From the NCBI GenBank assembly GCA_021844355.1, contig JAKBTP010000015.1, positions 6,565-18,431 of the forward strand: a stretch of DNA of 11,867 bases. Reading direction: 5' to 3'. Shown piece after piece: positions 1 through 8,273 of this stretch. A model generated the notes under the pieces. The model made no database searches. It was given only the letters and a program-made list of their open reading frames with translations, and was not told the origin of the DNA. The position numbers and the translations under genes are program-made. This stretch comes from a bacterium. Its GTDB lineage: Bacteria; Chloroflexota; Dormibacteria; Aeolococcales; Bog-877. How positions within the stretch are numbered: position 1 is the stretch's first letter; each line of letters opens with the position of its first letter.

Positions 1-1749
1 TTCTCGGTCACCCAGAGCCCCTTCAACGCGGCCACCGCCACCCTGCTGCCGGCCAACTTCCAGGTGGGGGTGGGGTACGCTGCGACCTCTCACGGGGTGA
101 TCCTCGCCTCCCTTGTGGCGGCTGCGGTGGTGCTCGGACAGGCCCAGTTCATGGCCCAGCTGCGCACCAGCTCCCAGCTCCCCTCGGTCATGCGCCTCTC
201 AGCGCTCCTCGGCCTCGCAGCCGAGCTGGTGGCTCTCGCGCCGGGGCTCTTCCAGCTGCTCCTCGGTTTCGGCCTGGCGGGGCTGGTGGCGGCGATGCTT
301 GCCGGTGCCGCCTCCGGGCGGGCGGCCCGGCGGGTCTACCTGGTCTGGACCGGGTCTGGGGCAGTTCTCCTTCTGGCGGTGGTCTTCGTCTACGTCAAGT
401 TCGCCGGCCAGGTGGCGCTGGCAGCCACCACGGGGAAGCACCCCAGCACCCAGACGCCCTACGGGTTGAACCTCGAGGCCCTGTACCCCATCTGGACGGC
501 CGCCCACCACGGGAGGGTGCGAGGAGTTGGGGGGCGGACCCTGACGATCTCAGCCGTGCTCTTCCTGGTGGCCGCCGCTGGGGCGGCGGGCCAGGCCCCC
601 CTGCAAGGGCTCTGGAGGGCGCTGGCCGCGGCTCGCTCAGGCGCGGGCGCCATGCTCCAGGGGGTGGCCGGCGGGGTCGTTCCGGTGGCCGTGCTCCTGG
701 CCGTCTACCCGTTGCTGCACCTGGCCTCGGGCGCACAGCCGGCGCTGGTCGGTCTGGGGGCGGTCACCGCCCTGTTGGGCGCCATCCTGGCCGTCGCGGA
801 GCGCCAGCTGCGCCCCTTTGCCGGCTGGGTCGGCCTCAGCCAGTCGGGGATGGCGGTGATGGCCGTGGGCCTGGGAGCGCCGGCGGCGGCGACCGCCATG
901 GCGGTTGCCACCGTGCTGGTGGTGGCGGCACTCTCCGCCACCGCCGCCCGTCTCGAGCACGACCTTCGAGTCCGCGCCGTGGACCGGCTGGGGGCTGTCT
1001 GGCGGCAGGCCCGTCCCGCGGCCCTCACCTTCCTCGGCGCCCTGGCCGCGGGGGCCGGGGTTCTGGGGGTCGGAGCGTTCTTCGCTCGGGCCGAGGTGCT
1101 GGCGGCGGCGCTCACCCCCGGCTCGGCGCCGGCGCCCCTGCGGGTGCTCGCCATGGTGGCCGGGGTGGCCGCCCCGCTGCTGCTGGCCGCCGCCTGCGCC
1201 AGGGTCGCGTGGCATCTCGTCCACGGTGCCGAGCCCGCCGACGTTAGGGAGGCCCGGGCGGTGCGCCGTCAGCTGGCCCAGGGTGCCCGCCAGCCGGGGG
1301 CGTTGGTCCCCGTGGTCGCCACCACGCTCGCCTGGCTGGCGGGGGCGTTCTCGTTCGCGCTGAGCCGGCTGCTGCCCCAGGCCGGGTCGATTCCCGGCCT
1401 GGGCGGTTCGGGGGCCGGGCTGCTCTTGGTGCTGGTCGCCGGCCTTTTGGGGCTCGGCCTGGTCTGGCTGGCTGGAGACCGGCTGAGCCTGGGCACTGTG
1501 CCGGGCCTGGGGGGCGAGGCCACCCTGGAGGCCGCGGACCGGTGGGTTCTGCTGGGCGTCGGACGGGCCGTGGGCGCCCTGAGTGCGCGGGTGCTGGACC
1601 CAGCCGGGGACCTGGCAGCCCAGGGGCTGTCCGACCTCGCCGAGAGCCCGCCACCCGGCCGGACGGGGTGGGAGCCGCGGGCGGTGGGGGTGGTGGTCGC
1701 ACTGCTGGCTCTGGCGGCCGCGGCGGCGACCTGGTGGGGGGCGGCCTGA
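1..1749 (+). CDS. nuoL: NuoL-like antiporter subunit (complex I membrane arm), 5' end outside the window
   Basis: The frame is open from base 1 to the TGA at 1747-1749, giving 582 visible residues; roughly 30-40 N-terminal residues should lie upstream, judging by NuoL length. The protein is almost wholly hydrophobic with many membrane segments. NuoL landmarks align by eye: GRAARRVYLV after the TM5 region, AGQAPLQ in the TM7 region, VGLSQSGMAVMAVGLG (NuoL SQLGYM.LALGVG) and FFARAEVLAAAL (NuoL FFSKDEILAAAF). NuoL is one of the three Mrp-antiporter-like proton-translocating subunits of NADH:quinone oxidoreductase. The key charged residues look replaced: TM5 Glu by Leu86, TM7 Lys by Ala195, the following His by Gln202, TM12 Lys by Arg363 (visible numbering). 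The WLPDAM...PTPVSALIHAATMV signature is gone. The ORF is intact and directly abuts the next gene, so it does not look like a pseudogene. A function in proton pumping is doubtful; a structural or altered complex I-like role is inference. Confidence 0.8.
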   Translation, partial: FSVTQSPFNAATATLLPANFQVGVGYAATSHGVILASLVAAAVVLGQAQFMAQLRTSSQLPSVMRLSALLGLAAELVALAPGLFQLLLGFGLAGLVAAMLAGAASGRAARRVYLVWTGSGAVLLLAVVFVYVKFAGQVALAATTGKHPSTQTPYGLNLEALYPIWTAAHHGRVRGVGGRTLTISAVLFLVAAAGAAGQAPLQGLWRALAAARSGAGAMLQGVAGGVVPVAVLLAVYPLLHLASGAQPALVGLGAVTALLGAILAVAERQLRPFAGWVGLSQSGMAVMAVGLGAPAAATAMAVATVLVVAALSATAARLEHDLRVRAVDRLGAVWRQARPAALTFLGALAAGAGVLGVGAFFARAEVLAAALTPGSAPAPLRVLAMVAGVAAPLLLAAACARVAWHLVHGAEPADVREARAVRRQLAQGARQPGALVPVVATTLAWLAGAFSFALSRLLPQAGSIPGLGGSGAGLLLVLVAGLLGLGLVWLAGDRLSLGTVPGLGGEATLEAADRWVLLGVGRAVGALSARVLDPAGDLAAQGLSDLAESPPPGRTGWEPRAVGVVVALLALAAAAATWWGAA

Positions 1750-3276
1750 GTGCCCAGTGACGTCAGCCTGACCCTGATCGTGTTCGTCCCGCTGATCGGG
1801 GCGATGGTGGTCGCCCTGCTCCCGGTGAGGACCGACCTGGAGCGCTTCCGGGTTCGCACGGGTGCCCTGCTGGCCACCGGTCTTCCGCTGGCGATCGCCA
1901 TCTTCGACCTGCTGGGCGAGGTGGGTAACCCCGCCCAGGGGGCGATAGCCCAGCCCAGCATCGACGCCCCTTGGCTGCGCGGCTTCTACTTCCAGCTGGA
2001 CTACCACCTGGGGGTGGACGGGCTTAGTCTCATGCTGCTCTTCGCGGTCACCGCGGTCTTCCCGGCCCTGGTGCTGGCCAGCTGGCGGATGCGGGAGCGC
2101 ACCCGTTCCCACTTCGTCCTTCTGCTGATCTCGGAGACCAGCCTGGCAGGGTTCTTCGCCACCCAGGACCTCATGCTCCTCGTGCTGTTCTTCTGGCTGC
2201 CGGTCTTTCCCCTGGCGCTCCTCGTCGGCTCCGGCTCCCGCCCTGGCGCTCGGGAGGCGGGGCGGCGCCTCCTGCTGACCCAGTCACTGGGGGCCGCGGC
2301 CCTGCTCGTAGCCGCCCTCCTGATGTTGCTGCAGACCGGCAACACCACCTTCAACTTCGTGACCCTCTCCACGGTCGGGCCCCTCAAGGGGGCCCCGGGG
2401 TTGATCGTGGCCGGGTTGCTGCTCTTCGCCTTCGGCTCGCGGATGGCGATCGTCCCGCTGCAGCGGTGGCTTCTGGATGGAGTGGCCGCGGCGCCGACCC
2501 CGGTGGCCATGCTGCTGGTGGTCTCATCCCTCCCGGTGGGCGCCTACGGGCTGGTCCGGGTGCTGCTGGGGATGGACCCGAGGGGAGGCCTGCAGCTGGT
2601 GGTTCCGGTGCTGCTGCTGGCGGTGCTCACCCTCTACTGGTCGGCGCTGCGGGCGGTGGGGGAGCGGGACCTGAGGAGGGCCACCGCCGCTCTTTTGGCA
2701 GGCGTCTCTGGCCCGGTCTTGCTGGGGATCATCTCCTTCTCTGAGACCTCGCTCGCCGGTTCACTGTGGCTGGCCTTCGCCCTCACCTTCGTGGCCCCGC
2801 TCTTGGTCCTGGCCATCGGTGCGGTGGCCGACCGGGGCGGCGGCGCCGAGGTCACCTCGATCGCCGGACGGGCTGCCGGCGCCGTGCGTCTCAAGGTGAT
2901 GTTCTTGGTGGGTGCGGCGTCCCTCGGTGGCGTCCCCTTCCTGGTCGGCTTTCCGGGGGTTTTCCAGGTGGCGGTGGGGAGCTTCGCCGAGCACCGCTTC
3001 ATCACCACTGCCGTGATCCTGGGGATGGGCCTTTTGGCCTACGCCGCCTGGCGGGTGGGCACCGGGCCATTCTGGGCACCCGGGGCGGAGCCGGAACTCG
3101 CCGACCCCGTACCGGACTCCCGGGGATCGGAGTTCTACGCCGGGTGGTGGCTGGCCGCCGCCGCGGTGGTCTTCGGGATCACCGCCGGCTACTTCGTCCC
3201 CTACACGGTGCACGGCACCGACCTGGTGGCGGCCCGGGTCTCCAGCATGGCCCCGGCCAAGGTGCCCGGCAAGTGA
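1750..3276 (+). CDS. nuoM: NuoM-like antiporter subunit
   Basis: 508 residues, close to usual NuoM length. GTG start at 1750 follows the nuoL-like stop with no gap; the G-rich run just upstream could serve as ribosome binding site. NuoM hallmarks: YHLGVDGLSLML (85-96), VLASWR (108-113), SRMAIVPLQRWLLD (230-243), APTPVAMLL, and GAYGLVRVLLGMDP (264-277). ERDLRRATAALL (305-316) corresponds to the NuoM loop QKDMKKLIAYSS. It would be a many-pass inner-membrane subunit of the complex I membrane arm. Residues of the ion path appear altered: the TM5 Glu (FWELMLIP) region reads FFWLPVFP with no acid, the TM7 Lys is Arg231, the PLH His is Gln238, the TM8 Lys (LLKMGAYG) is Pro262, the SHMG His is Val, and the TM12 Glu (GFVGEF) is Val404 in GFPGVF. 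Alignments are by eye from memory. Family membership is secure; pumping activity is doubtful. Confidence 0.88.
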   Translation: MPSDVSLTLIVFVPLIGAMVVALLPVRTDLERFRVRTGALLATGLPLAIAIFDLLGEVGNPAQGAIAQPSIDAPWLRGFYFQLDYHLGVDGLSLMLLFAVTAVFPALVLASWRMRERTRSHFVLLLISETSLAGFFATQDLMLLVLFFWLPVFPLALLVGSGSRPGAREAGRRLLLTQSLGAAALLVAALLMLLQTGNTTFNFVTLSTVGPLKGAPGLIVAGLLLFAFGSRMAIVPLQRWLLDGVAAAPTPVAMLLVVSSLPVGAYGLVRVLLGMDPRGGLQLVVPVLLLAVLTLYWSALRAVGERDLRRATAALLAGVSGPVLLGIISFSETSLAGSLWLAFALTFVAPLLVLAIGAVADRGGGAEVTSIAGRAAGAVRLKVMFLVGAASLGGVPFLVGFPGVFQVAVGSFAEHRFITTAVILGMGLLAYAAWRVGTGPFWAPGAEPELADPVPDSRGSEFYAGWWLAAAAVVFGITAGYFVPYTVHGTDLVAARVSSMAPAKVPGK

Positions 3277-4724
3277 ATCTCGCCTTTCTCCAGGACTTCG
3301 GTCCTCTGGGAGTTTTGCTCCTGGGAGCGGTCGCGTGCCTGGGCGTGGAGGGCGGCCTCTACGGCTCGCGGGGTGACCGCGCCCATCTCAGCCGCTGGAT
3401 AGCGGTCGCCTTCACCGCCCTGGCCTTCCTGGCGGCGGTGGGATTCTGGCGCAGCTCTCTGGGACCGGCGCCACCGGACGTCGAGCACGGGAGCTTCCTG
3501 GTGGACCGCTTCGCGCTCTTCTTCTACGCGGCCGCCCCGGCCGCCGCCGCCGCCCTCCTCCTGAACGGCTCCGACCTGGAGGAGCAGCTCGATCCCCACC
3601 AGCCCCTCTACCACGCGCTGGTCCTGGTGTCCACCTCGGGGGTCATGCTCACCGCCTCGGGCGCCGATCTGCTCACCCTCCTGGTGGGACTCGCCACCGT
3701 GAGCCTTCCCCTGGTACTGGGGTCCGCGCTGCGGAAGGTGGACCCCGGGACGGTGAGGTCAGCGGCCCGGTCCTTCGTGGTATCCGGCGCCCTCCTGGCG
3801 ACCTTTGCCGCGGGGGAGGCGATCCTGGCTGGCCTCGGCCACGCCACCCAGCTCAGCCTCCTTGAGGCGCTCCCGCCGAGCCCGCTCCTGGGGTTGGCGG
3901 CGCTCCTCATCACCGTGGGAGCCGCCGGGCCACTGGGGGCTTTCCCGCTCACCTGGTGGCGGCCGGGAGCCACCCAGGGGGTTCCCCTCGGCCCGTCCCT
4001 GGCGGGGCTCGCGCTGGGCGCCCTGGCTGCGGCCGCGGCCCTGCTCCGGCTGCTGCCGGGCGCCCTCGGCGCGGCGATTCCCGGCTGGAACGTGGCCGTC
4101 GGGGTGGTGGCGGCCCTGACCATCCTCATCGCCCCGGCTCTCGCCTGGCGCCAGCGCTCACTGCTGGCTGCGGTGGGCTGCCTCTTCGTGGGGGATGCGG
4201 CACTGGTGCTGGCCGGCCTCACCTGGTCCAGCCGCCCGGCCACGGCCGCCGTTCTCTACCTGGTTCTGGGCCTGGTGCCGCTGGCCACAGCGAGCCTCGG
4301 CCTTCTCGGCACCGTCCAGCTGTCGGGCGCTGGGGACGGGATCGCCCAGCTCCGCGGCCTGGCCTCCCGCTCCCCCCTGCATGCCGGCCTGCTGGCCCTG
4401 CTGCTCGCCGCCGTGGTGGGGCTGCCGCCCCTGACCGGCTTCTTCGCCCGGGTCATGGTGGTGGAGTCCAGCCTGGAGGCCGGGCTGGGGTGGCTGGCGG
4501 TCGCCGTGGTGTTGGGGGCCGTCCTCTCCGCGGCCGTGGCCATGCGCTGGATCCTGGCGCTCGTGGATCCCCAGGCCGAGGGTCAGCCGCTCGAGCTGCC
4601 CAGTCGGGCCACCCTCGTCGGTCTCGGCCTGAGCATGGCCGCCCTCGCCGGGTTCACGGTGACCCTCGGACCGCTGATGGGCATCGCCGCCCGCGCCGCC
4701 CTAGCCCCGCTCGCCGGCCCCTGA
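3273..4724 (+). CDS. nuoN: NuoN-like antiporter subunit
   Basis: 483 residues, the usual NuoN length. The frame is open further upstream, but GTG at 3273 is chosen because it overlaps the nuoM-like TGA by 4 bases (GTGA), has AAGGTG about 8 nt upstream, and gives a NuoN-like N-terminus (MNLAFLQDFGPLGVLLLGAV). NuoN traits: FLVDRFALFFYAA (75-87), GLATVSLPLVL (139-149; NuoN GLELLSLPLY), LGAFPLTWWRPGATQGVP (221-238; NuoN KLGLVPFHMWTPDVYQGAP) and GLPPLTGFFARVMVV (383-397; NuoN GIP..AGFFGKFYVF), followed by LEAGLGWLAVAVVLGAVLSA (401-420). As in its two neighbours the ion-path residues are replaced: TM5 Glu to Ala141, TM7 Lys to Pro220, His to Thr227, TM8 Lys to Leu251, TM12 Lys to Arg393. It closes the L-M-N cassette; its stop is 3 bp from the convergent aldolase stop. 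Confidence 0.85.
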   Translation: MNLAFLQDFGPLGVLLLGAVACLGVEGGLYGSRGDRAHLSRWIAVAFTALAFLAAVGFWRSSLGPAPPDVEHGSFLVDRFALFFYAAAPAAAAALLLNGSDLEEQLDPHQPLYHALVLVSTSGVMLTASGADLLTLLVGLATVSLPLVLGSALRKVDPGTVRSAARSFVVSGALLATFAAGEAILAGLGHATQLSLLEALPPSPLLGLAALLITVGAAGPLGAFPLTWWRPGATQGVPLGPSLAGLALGALAAAAALLRLLPGALGAAIPGWNVAVGVVAALTILIAPALAWRQRSLLAAVGCLFVGDAALVLAGLTWSSRPATAAVLYLVLGLVPLATASLGLLGTVQLSGAGDGIAQLRGLASRSPLHAGLLALLLAAVVGLPPLTGFFARVMVVESSLEAGLGWLAVAVVLGAVLSAAVAMRWILALVDPQAEGQPLELPSRATLVGLGLSMAALAGFTVTLGPLMGIAARAALAPLAGP

Positions 4725-4727
4725 GGA

Positions 4728-5642
4728 TCAGCCGACGCCGTACTGGGCGAGGATCTGGTGAACCCGCTCGGTCATGGCCAGGGCATCGTCCATCGGGCGC
4801 TGCCACATGTTCCGGCCGAAGATGAAGCCTGTCCCACCGGAGGCCATGCAGTCCTCGATCCGCCCCAGGAGCTCCTGATCGGCGATCTTGCTGCCGCCGG
4901 CGAAGATCACCAGTGACCTTCCCGCCGACCGGATCACCCGAGCGAGCATCTGGCGCCGGTCCTCCGCCAGGCTGTCGTAGGGGGCCGGCGAAGCCAGGTC
5001 GGCTTCCCCGTGGGCCCGCGGGATGTTGATCTTGATGACATCCGCGCCCATCTCCGACGCCACCCGCGCCGCGTAGTCCACGGCGTACAGGCTGTCCTGT
5101 CCCCCCTTCTTGGCGATGGCCGATCCCCGAGGGTACGACCAGCAGATGAGCGGCATCCCGTAGCGCTCGCACTCGCGGCGGACCTCGTTCATCTGCCGCA
5201 GGTCCCGGTCCTGGGCGGGAGAGCCGGCGTAACAGGTGTAGCCCACCGCCGAGGCCCCCAGCCGGACGGCGTCCTCCACCGAGGAGGTGAGCGGCGAGAA
5301 GGCCTCATCGGAACTGGGAACGTTGGTGCGGCCGTTGACCTTCAGCACCAGTGGCAGTCGGCCGGCGTAGCGGGACTGGTAGCGCTCCGCCAGCCCGATC
5401 TGGAGGGCGATGCCGGAGTAACGCCCGCGCAACGCCAGCTGGCACTGGAAGTCGGGATCGAGTGCCGGCGGGTTGGCGAAGAAGTCCACCGGACCGTGCT
5501 CCAGGCCCTGGTCCACGGGGAGGAGCAAGAGGGTGCCGTTGCCCGGGCCGTGGTCGTACAGGAGGTTGTGAAGCCGAGCACGCTTGCCCGGGGAGAGTGA
5601 CATGTCATCCAGGGTGGTCCGGGCTGGGGAGTTGCTGCTCAT
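4728..5642 (-). CDS. fbaB: class I fructose-bisphosphate aldolase, DhnA/FbaB type
   Basis: 304 residues. This is the archaeal-type class I aldolase family, which reversibly cleaves fructose 1,6-bisphosphate to dihydroxyacetone phosphate and glyceraldehyde 3-phosphate through a Schiff base, without metal; cytoplasmic, glycolysis/gluconeogenesis. Motifs in order: LPVDQGLEHGP (41-51), LKVNGRTN (100-107), VGYTCYAGS (133-141) with Tyr138 as the likely catalytic Tyr, LICWSYPRGSA (165-175), DVIKINIPRAHG (201-212) with Lys204 the likely Schiff-base lysine, IFAGGSK (246-252), and the phosphate-binding stretch SGGTGFIFGRNMWQRP (268-283). All key residues are present, so it should be active. Start: ATG at 5642 lies 6 nt after a TANNNT hexamer on the minus strand, suggesting a leaderless mRNA; the in-frame ATG at 5603 (Met14) would also give a family-like N-terminus and cannot be excluded. 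Related DhnA-family members act on other sugar phosphates (for example LsrF), but this gene has no such context. Confidence 0.93.
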   Translation of the reverse strand: MSSNSPARTTLDDMSLSPGKRARLHNLLYDHGPGNGTLLLLPVDQGLEHGPVDFFANPPALDPDFQCQLALRGRYSGIALQIGLAERYQSRYAGRLPLVLKVNGRTNVPSSDEAFSPLTSSVEDAVRLGASAVGYTCYAGSPAQDRDLRQMNEVRRECERYGMPLICWSYPRGSAIAKKGGQDSLYAVDYAARVASEMGADVIKINIPRAHGEADLASPAPYDSLAEDRRQMLARVIRSAGRSLVIFAGGSKIADQELLGRIEDCMASGGTGFIFGRNMWQRPMDDALAMTERVHQILAQYGVG

Positions 5643-5648
5643 GCGCTG

Positions 5649-5654
5649 AGGTTA
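5649..5654 (-). promoter_or_regulatory. putative -10 element of a leaderless promoter for the aldolase gene
   Basis: On the minus strand the sequence reads TAACCT, then 6 nt, then the ATG of the aldolase gene. TANNNT placed 6 nt before the start codon puts transcription initiation on the first base of the gene. No Shine-Dalgarno sequence is present in this gap. No convincing -35 hexamer lies about 17 nt further upstream. Inference from spacing only. Confidence 0.45.
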
Positions 5655-5693
5655 CAACGTCGCATCGGAGGACGGGGCGGATCACGACCGGGC

Positions 5694-5699
5694 GATAAT
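5694..5699 (+). promoter_or_regulatory. putative -10 element of a leaderless promoter for the ABC exporter operon
   Basis: GATAAT (5 of 6 to TATAAT) is followed by CCCCGC and then the GTG start at 5706. The usual 6-7 nt from the -10 box to the transcription start falls on the start codon, so the message would have no leader. No Shine-Dalgarno sequence and no clear -35 hexamer. It lies in the 63-bp gap shared with the divergent aldolase gene. Confidence 0.55.
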
Positions 5700-5705
5700 C
5701 CCCGC

Positions 5706-6488
<783 letters not shown>

Positions 6489-6489
6489 C

Positions 6490-8124
6490 ATGGCGGCTCC
6501 AGCCTGGTCCGGACGGTGGGAGCGGGGCGTTCCCCATCCTCGAGAGCAGCTCCTCGGCCTGTTCCGGGCCTCGCTTCTGGCCACCTGGAACTCCTGGTGG
6601 CGCTCGGGCCCAGGGAGGCGCCTGGCCGCCACCCTCGCGGTGCCGGTGGTGGCGGCGTTCTGGGCCGCCACCGTGCCCGCGGCCGAGCGCCTGCTGGGAC
6701 GGTTGTCCCCGGGCCAGCTGGAGGCGCCCGTCGCCGCTCTGGCCGCCGTCCTCTGGCTCTTCACGCTGGCCAGCTCGGTCAGCTTCGCCCTGGCCTCGGT
6801 GTACTTCGCGCGCGACGTCGAGTGGCTGCTCTCCTCGCCGCTCAGCGCCACCGTGTTCCTTGCCCACCGGCTCGCCAACCAGCTGGCCATCGGCCTCACC
6901 ATCGGGGTCCTGGTGGGTGGCCCCGCGGTGCTGGCAGCCGCGCTCCGCTTTCATGCACCTCTCCTCATTCCCCTGGTAGCGCTGGCACTGCCCGCCCTGC
7001 TTCTGGTGCCCATGTCCCTGGCCCTCATGGGGGTGGTGCTGGTGGTGCGCCTGGTCCCCGCGCCCCGGGTCCGTGACGCCGCGGCCATCCTGGTCGCCGG
7101 GGTCGGCTTCGGGGCGGCGGCGGTCGACCTGGCGGCGACCTTCAGCGGCCACGGGTCAGGAGGGCTGGGCCTCAACCGGTTCGACCATGGGGTTGCCTCG
7201 GCGGCCTGGCTCCCCACGTCCTGGGTGGCCAGGAGCCTGGTGGCGGTGGCGAGCGGGCAGTTCGCCTCGGCCATCCCGCTGGTCGCCTCCACCGCTCTCC
7301 TCGCCGTCTTGGTGACCCCGCTGGGGATCCTGGTCGCCGCCCGGTTCCTCCGGGAGGGGTGGTACCGTTCCCAGTTCACCGCGGCCAGGACGCGGAGGTC
7401 GCGATTCAGGCGCGCGCTCCCGGCTCCTCTGGCCATCCTCAGCAAGGACGGGCGCATCCTCCGTCGGGATCCGGGGCAGCTGATCCAGCTGCTCCTCCCT
7501 GTGGGGCTGTTCGCCGTCTACCTGCTGTCCCCTCGTGGGGGCTCGGGCGTCTTCAGAGATTTCCCGCCCTGGTACGGGCCGCTCACCACCGCGTCCTTCG
7601 CCGCCCTCTTCGCCGCCAGCGGGCTCGGTCTGCGCGCCATCGGGGCCGAGGGGCAGCATGCCTGGTGCCTCTTCAGCGCCCCCCTCAGCCCGAGGGCCGT
7701 ACTGCTCAGCAAGGCCCAGCTCCCGGCCCTGGTTGCGACCGGAGCCAGCCTGGCGCTCCTTCTGGTGACCGAGGCAACCCAGCGGCTGCCCGGGAACGAG
7801 GTGGCCATCTCCGCCGCCCAGCTGACCATGCTCGTCCTGGGGCTCGTGGGTTTGGCGACCGGCATGGGGGCGGCCTGGCCACGGCTGGACTGGAACGACC
7901 CCCGACGGGCCGTGGGCATCTGGCTGGTCATGGCCTTCATGCTCCTGGGGTCCACTTACGTGGCCGTGTCCATCGTGGCTTTCACCCTCCCGCTGCTGCT
8001 GACCTGGATGCCCTTCTGGGAGCGGGAGGCCCTTTCTCTGTTCATCTGCGGACTGTGCGCGGCCACCGCCGGTGGGGCTGCTCTCCGAGCGGGGACCCGG
8101 CGGCTGTCCGCCATGGACCTCTGA
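6490..8124 (+). CDS. ABC-2-type exporter permease, two-half membrane protein
   Basis: 544 residues from ATG at 6490, one base after the ATPase stop, so probably translationally coupled; no Shine-Dalgarno is evident. Hydrophobic throughout, with many predicted membrane spans and a basic cytoplasmic middle region (about 285-330, TRRSRFRR). The two halves share a short cytoplasmic motif after an amphipathic stretch: FARDVEWLLSSPLSATVFLA (106-125) and QHAWCLFSAPLSPRAVLLSK (389-408). This motif, and the later AWPRLDWNDPRRAV (462-475), are typical of large ABC-2 family permeases paired with a single ATPase. The size suggests one chain supplies both transmembrane halves, with two copies of the ATPase. 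Likely an exporter in the cytoplasmic membrane; substrate unknown. The nearest 3' neighbour is the SRP RNA, which has its own promoter. Confidence 0.85.
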   Translation: MAAPAWSGRWERGVPHPREQLLGLFRASLLATWNSWWRSGPGRRLAATLAVPVVAAFWAATVPAAERLLGRLSPGQLEAPVAALAAVLWLFTLASSVSFALASVYFARDVEWLLSSPLSATVFLAHRLANQLAIGLTIGVLVGGPAVLAAALRFHAPLLIPLVALALPALLLVPMSLALMGVVLVVRLVPAPRVRDAAAILVAGVGFGAAAVDLAATFSGHGSGGLGLNRFDHGVASAAWLPTSWVARSLVAVASGQFASAIPLVASTALLAVLVTPLGILVAARFLREGWYRSQFTAARTRRSRFRRALPAPLAILSKDGRILRRDPGQLIQLLLPVGLFAVYLLSPRGGSGVFRDFPPWYGPLTTASFAALFAASGLGLRAIGAEGQHAWCLFSAPLSPRAVLLSKAQLPALVATGASLALLLVTEATQRLPGNEVAISAAQLTMLVLGLVGLATGMGAAWPRLDWNDPRRAVGIWLVMAFMLLGSTYVAVSIVAFTLPLLLTWMPFWEREALSLFICGLCAATAGGAALRAGTRRLSAMDL

Positions 8125-8206
8125 GCTGGTCCCGACCCGTCCATGCGGGGCCGGTCTCCCCACGGCGGTCCAGGCGTGGAGCCGGAGTTCGCGACGCCGC
8201 CCCGAG

Positions 8207-8222
8207 CCGGACGGACGTCCGG
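8207..8222. other. short hairpin between the ABC operon and the SRP RNA promoter
   Basis: CCGGAC-GGAC-GTCCGG forms a 6-bp stem with a 4-nt loop, 83 bp after the permease stop. There is no T-tract on either side, so it is not a standard intrinsic terminator. The rest of 8125-8261 shows nothing I can assign. Confidence 0.25.
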
Positions 8223-8261
8223 GATGGGCGGCCAGCCGGCCTCGGGCTCGAGCCACCGCGC

Positions 8262-8267
8262 TACAAT
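8262..8267 (+). promoter_or_regulatory. -10 element of the SRP RNA promoter
   Basis: TACAAT (5 of 6 to TATAAT) with a 6-nt gap to G8274. That base is independently predicted as the RNA 5' end because helix 1 of the SRP RNA starts there. The region 17 nt upstream (GCCTCG) shows no recognisable -35 element. Confidence 0.6.
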
Positions 8268-8273
8268 CGCCTC

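Noticed and set aside
637..2112. Long minus-strand open frame of 491 codons opposite the nuoL/nuoM-like genes
   Set aside because: Its translation is Gly/Gln/Arg/His-rich low complexity without domains, the usual antisense shadow of a GC-rich hydrophobic gene.
4725..4727. Bidirectional terminator between the convergent nuoN-like and aldolase genes
   Set aside because: Only 3 bp separate the stop codons and no hairpin with T-tracts was seen at either 3' end.
3956..4825. Plus-strand 289-codon frame overlapping the nuoN-like gene and the aldolase 3' end
   Set aside because: Arg/Gly/Pro-rich composition with no motif, and it overlaps two well-supported genes.
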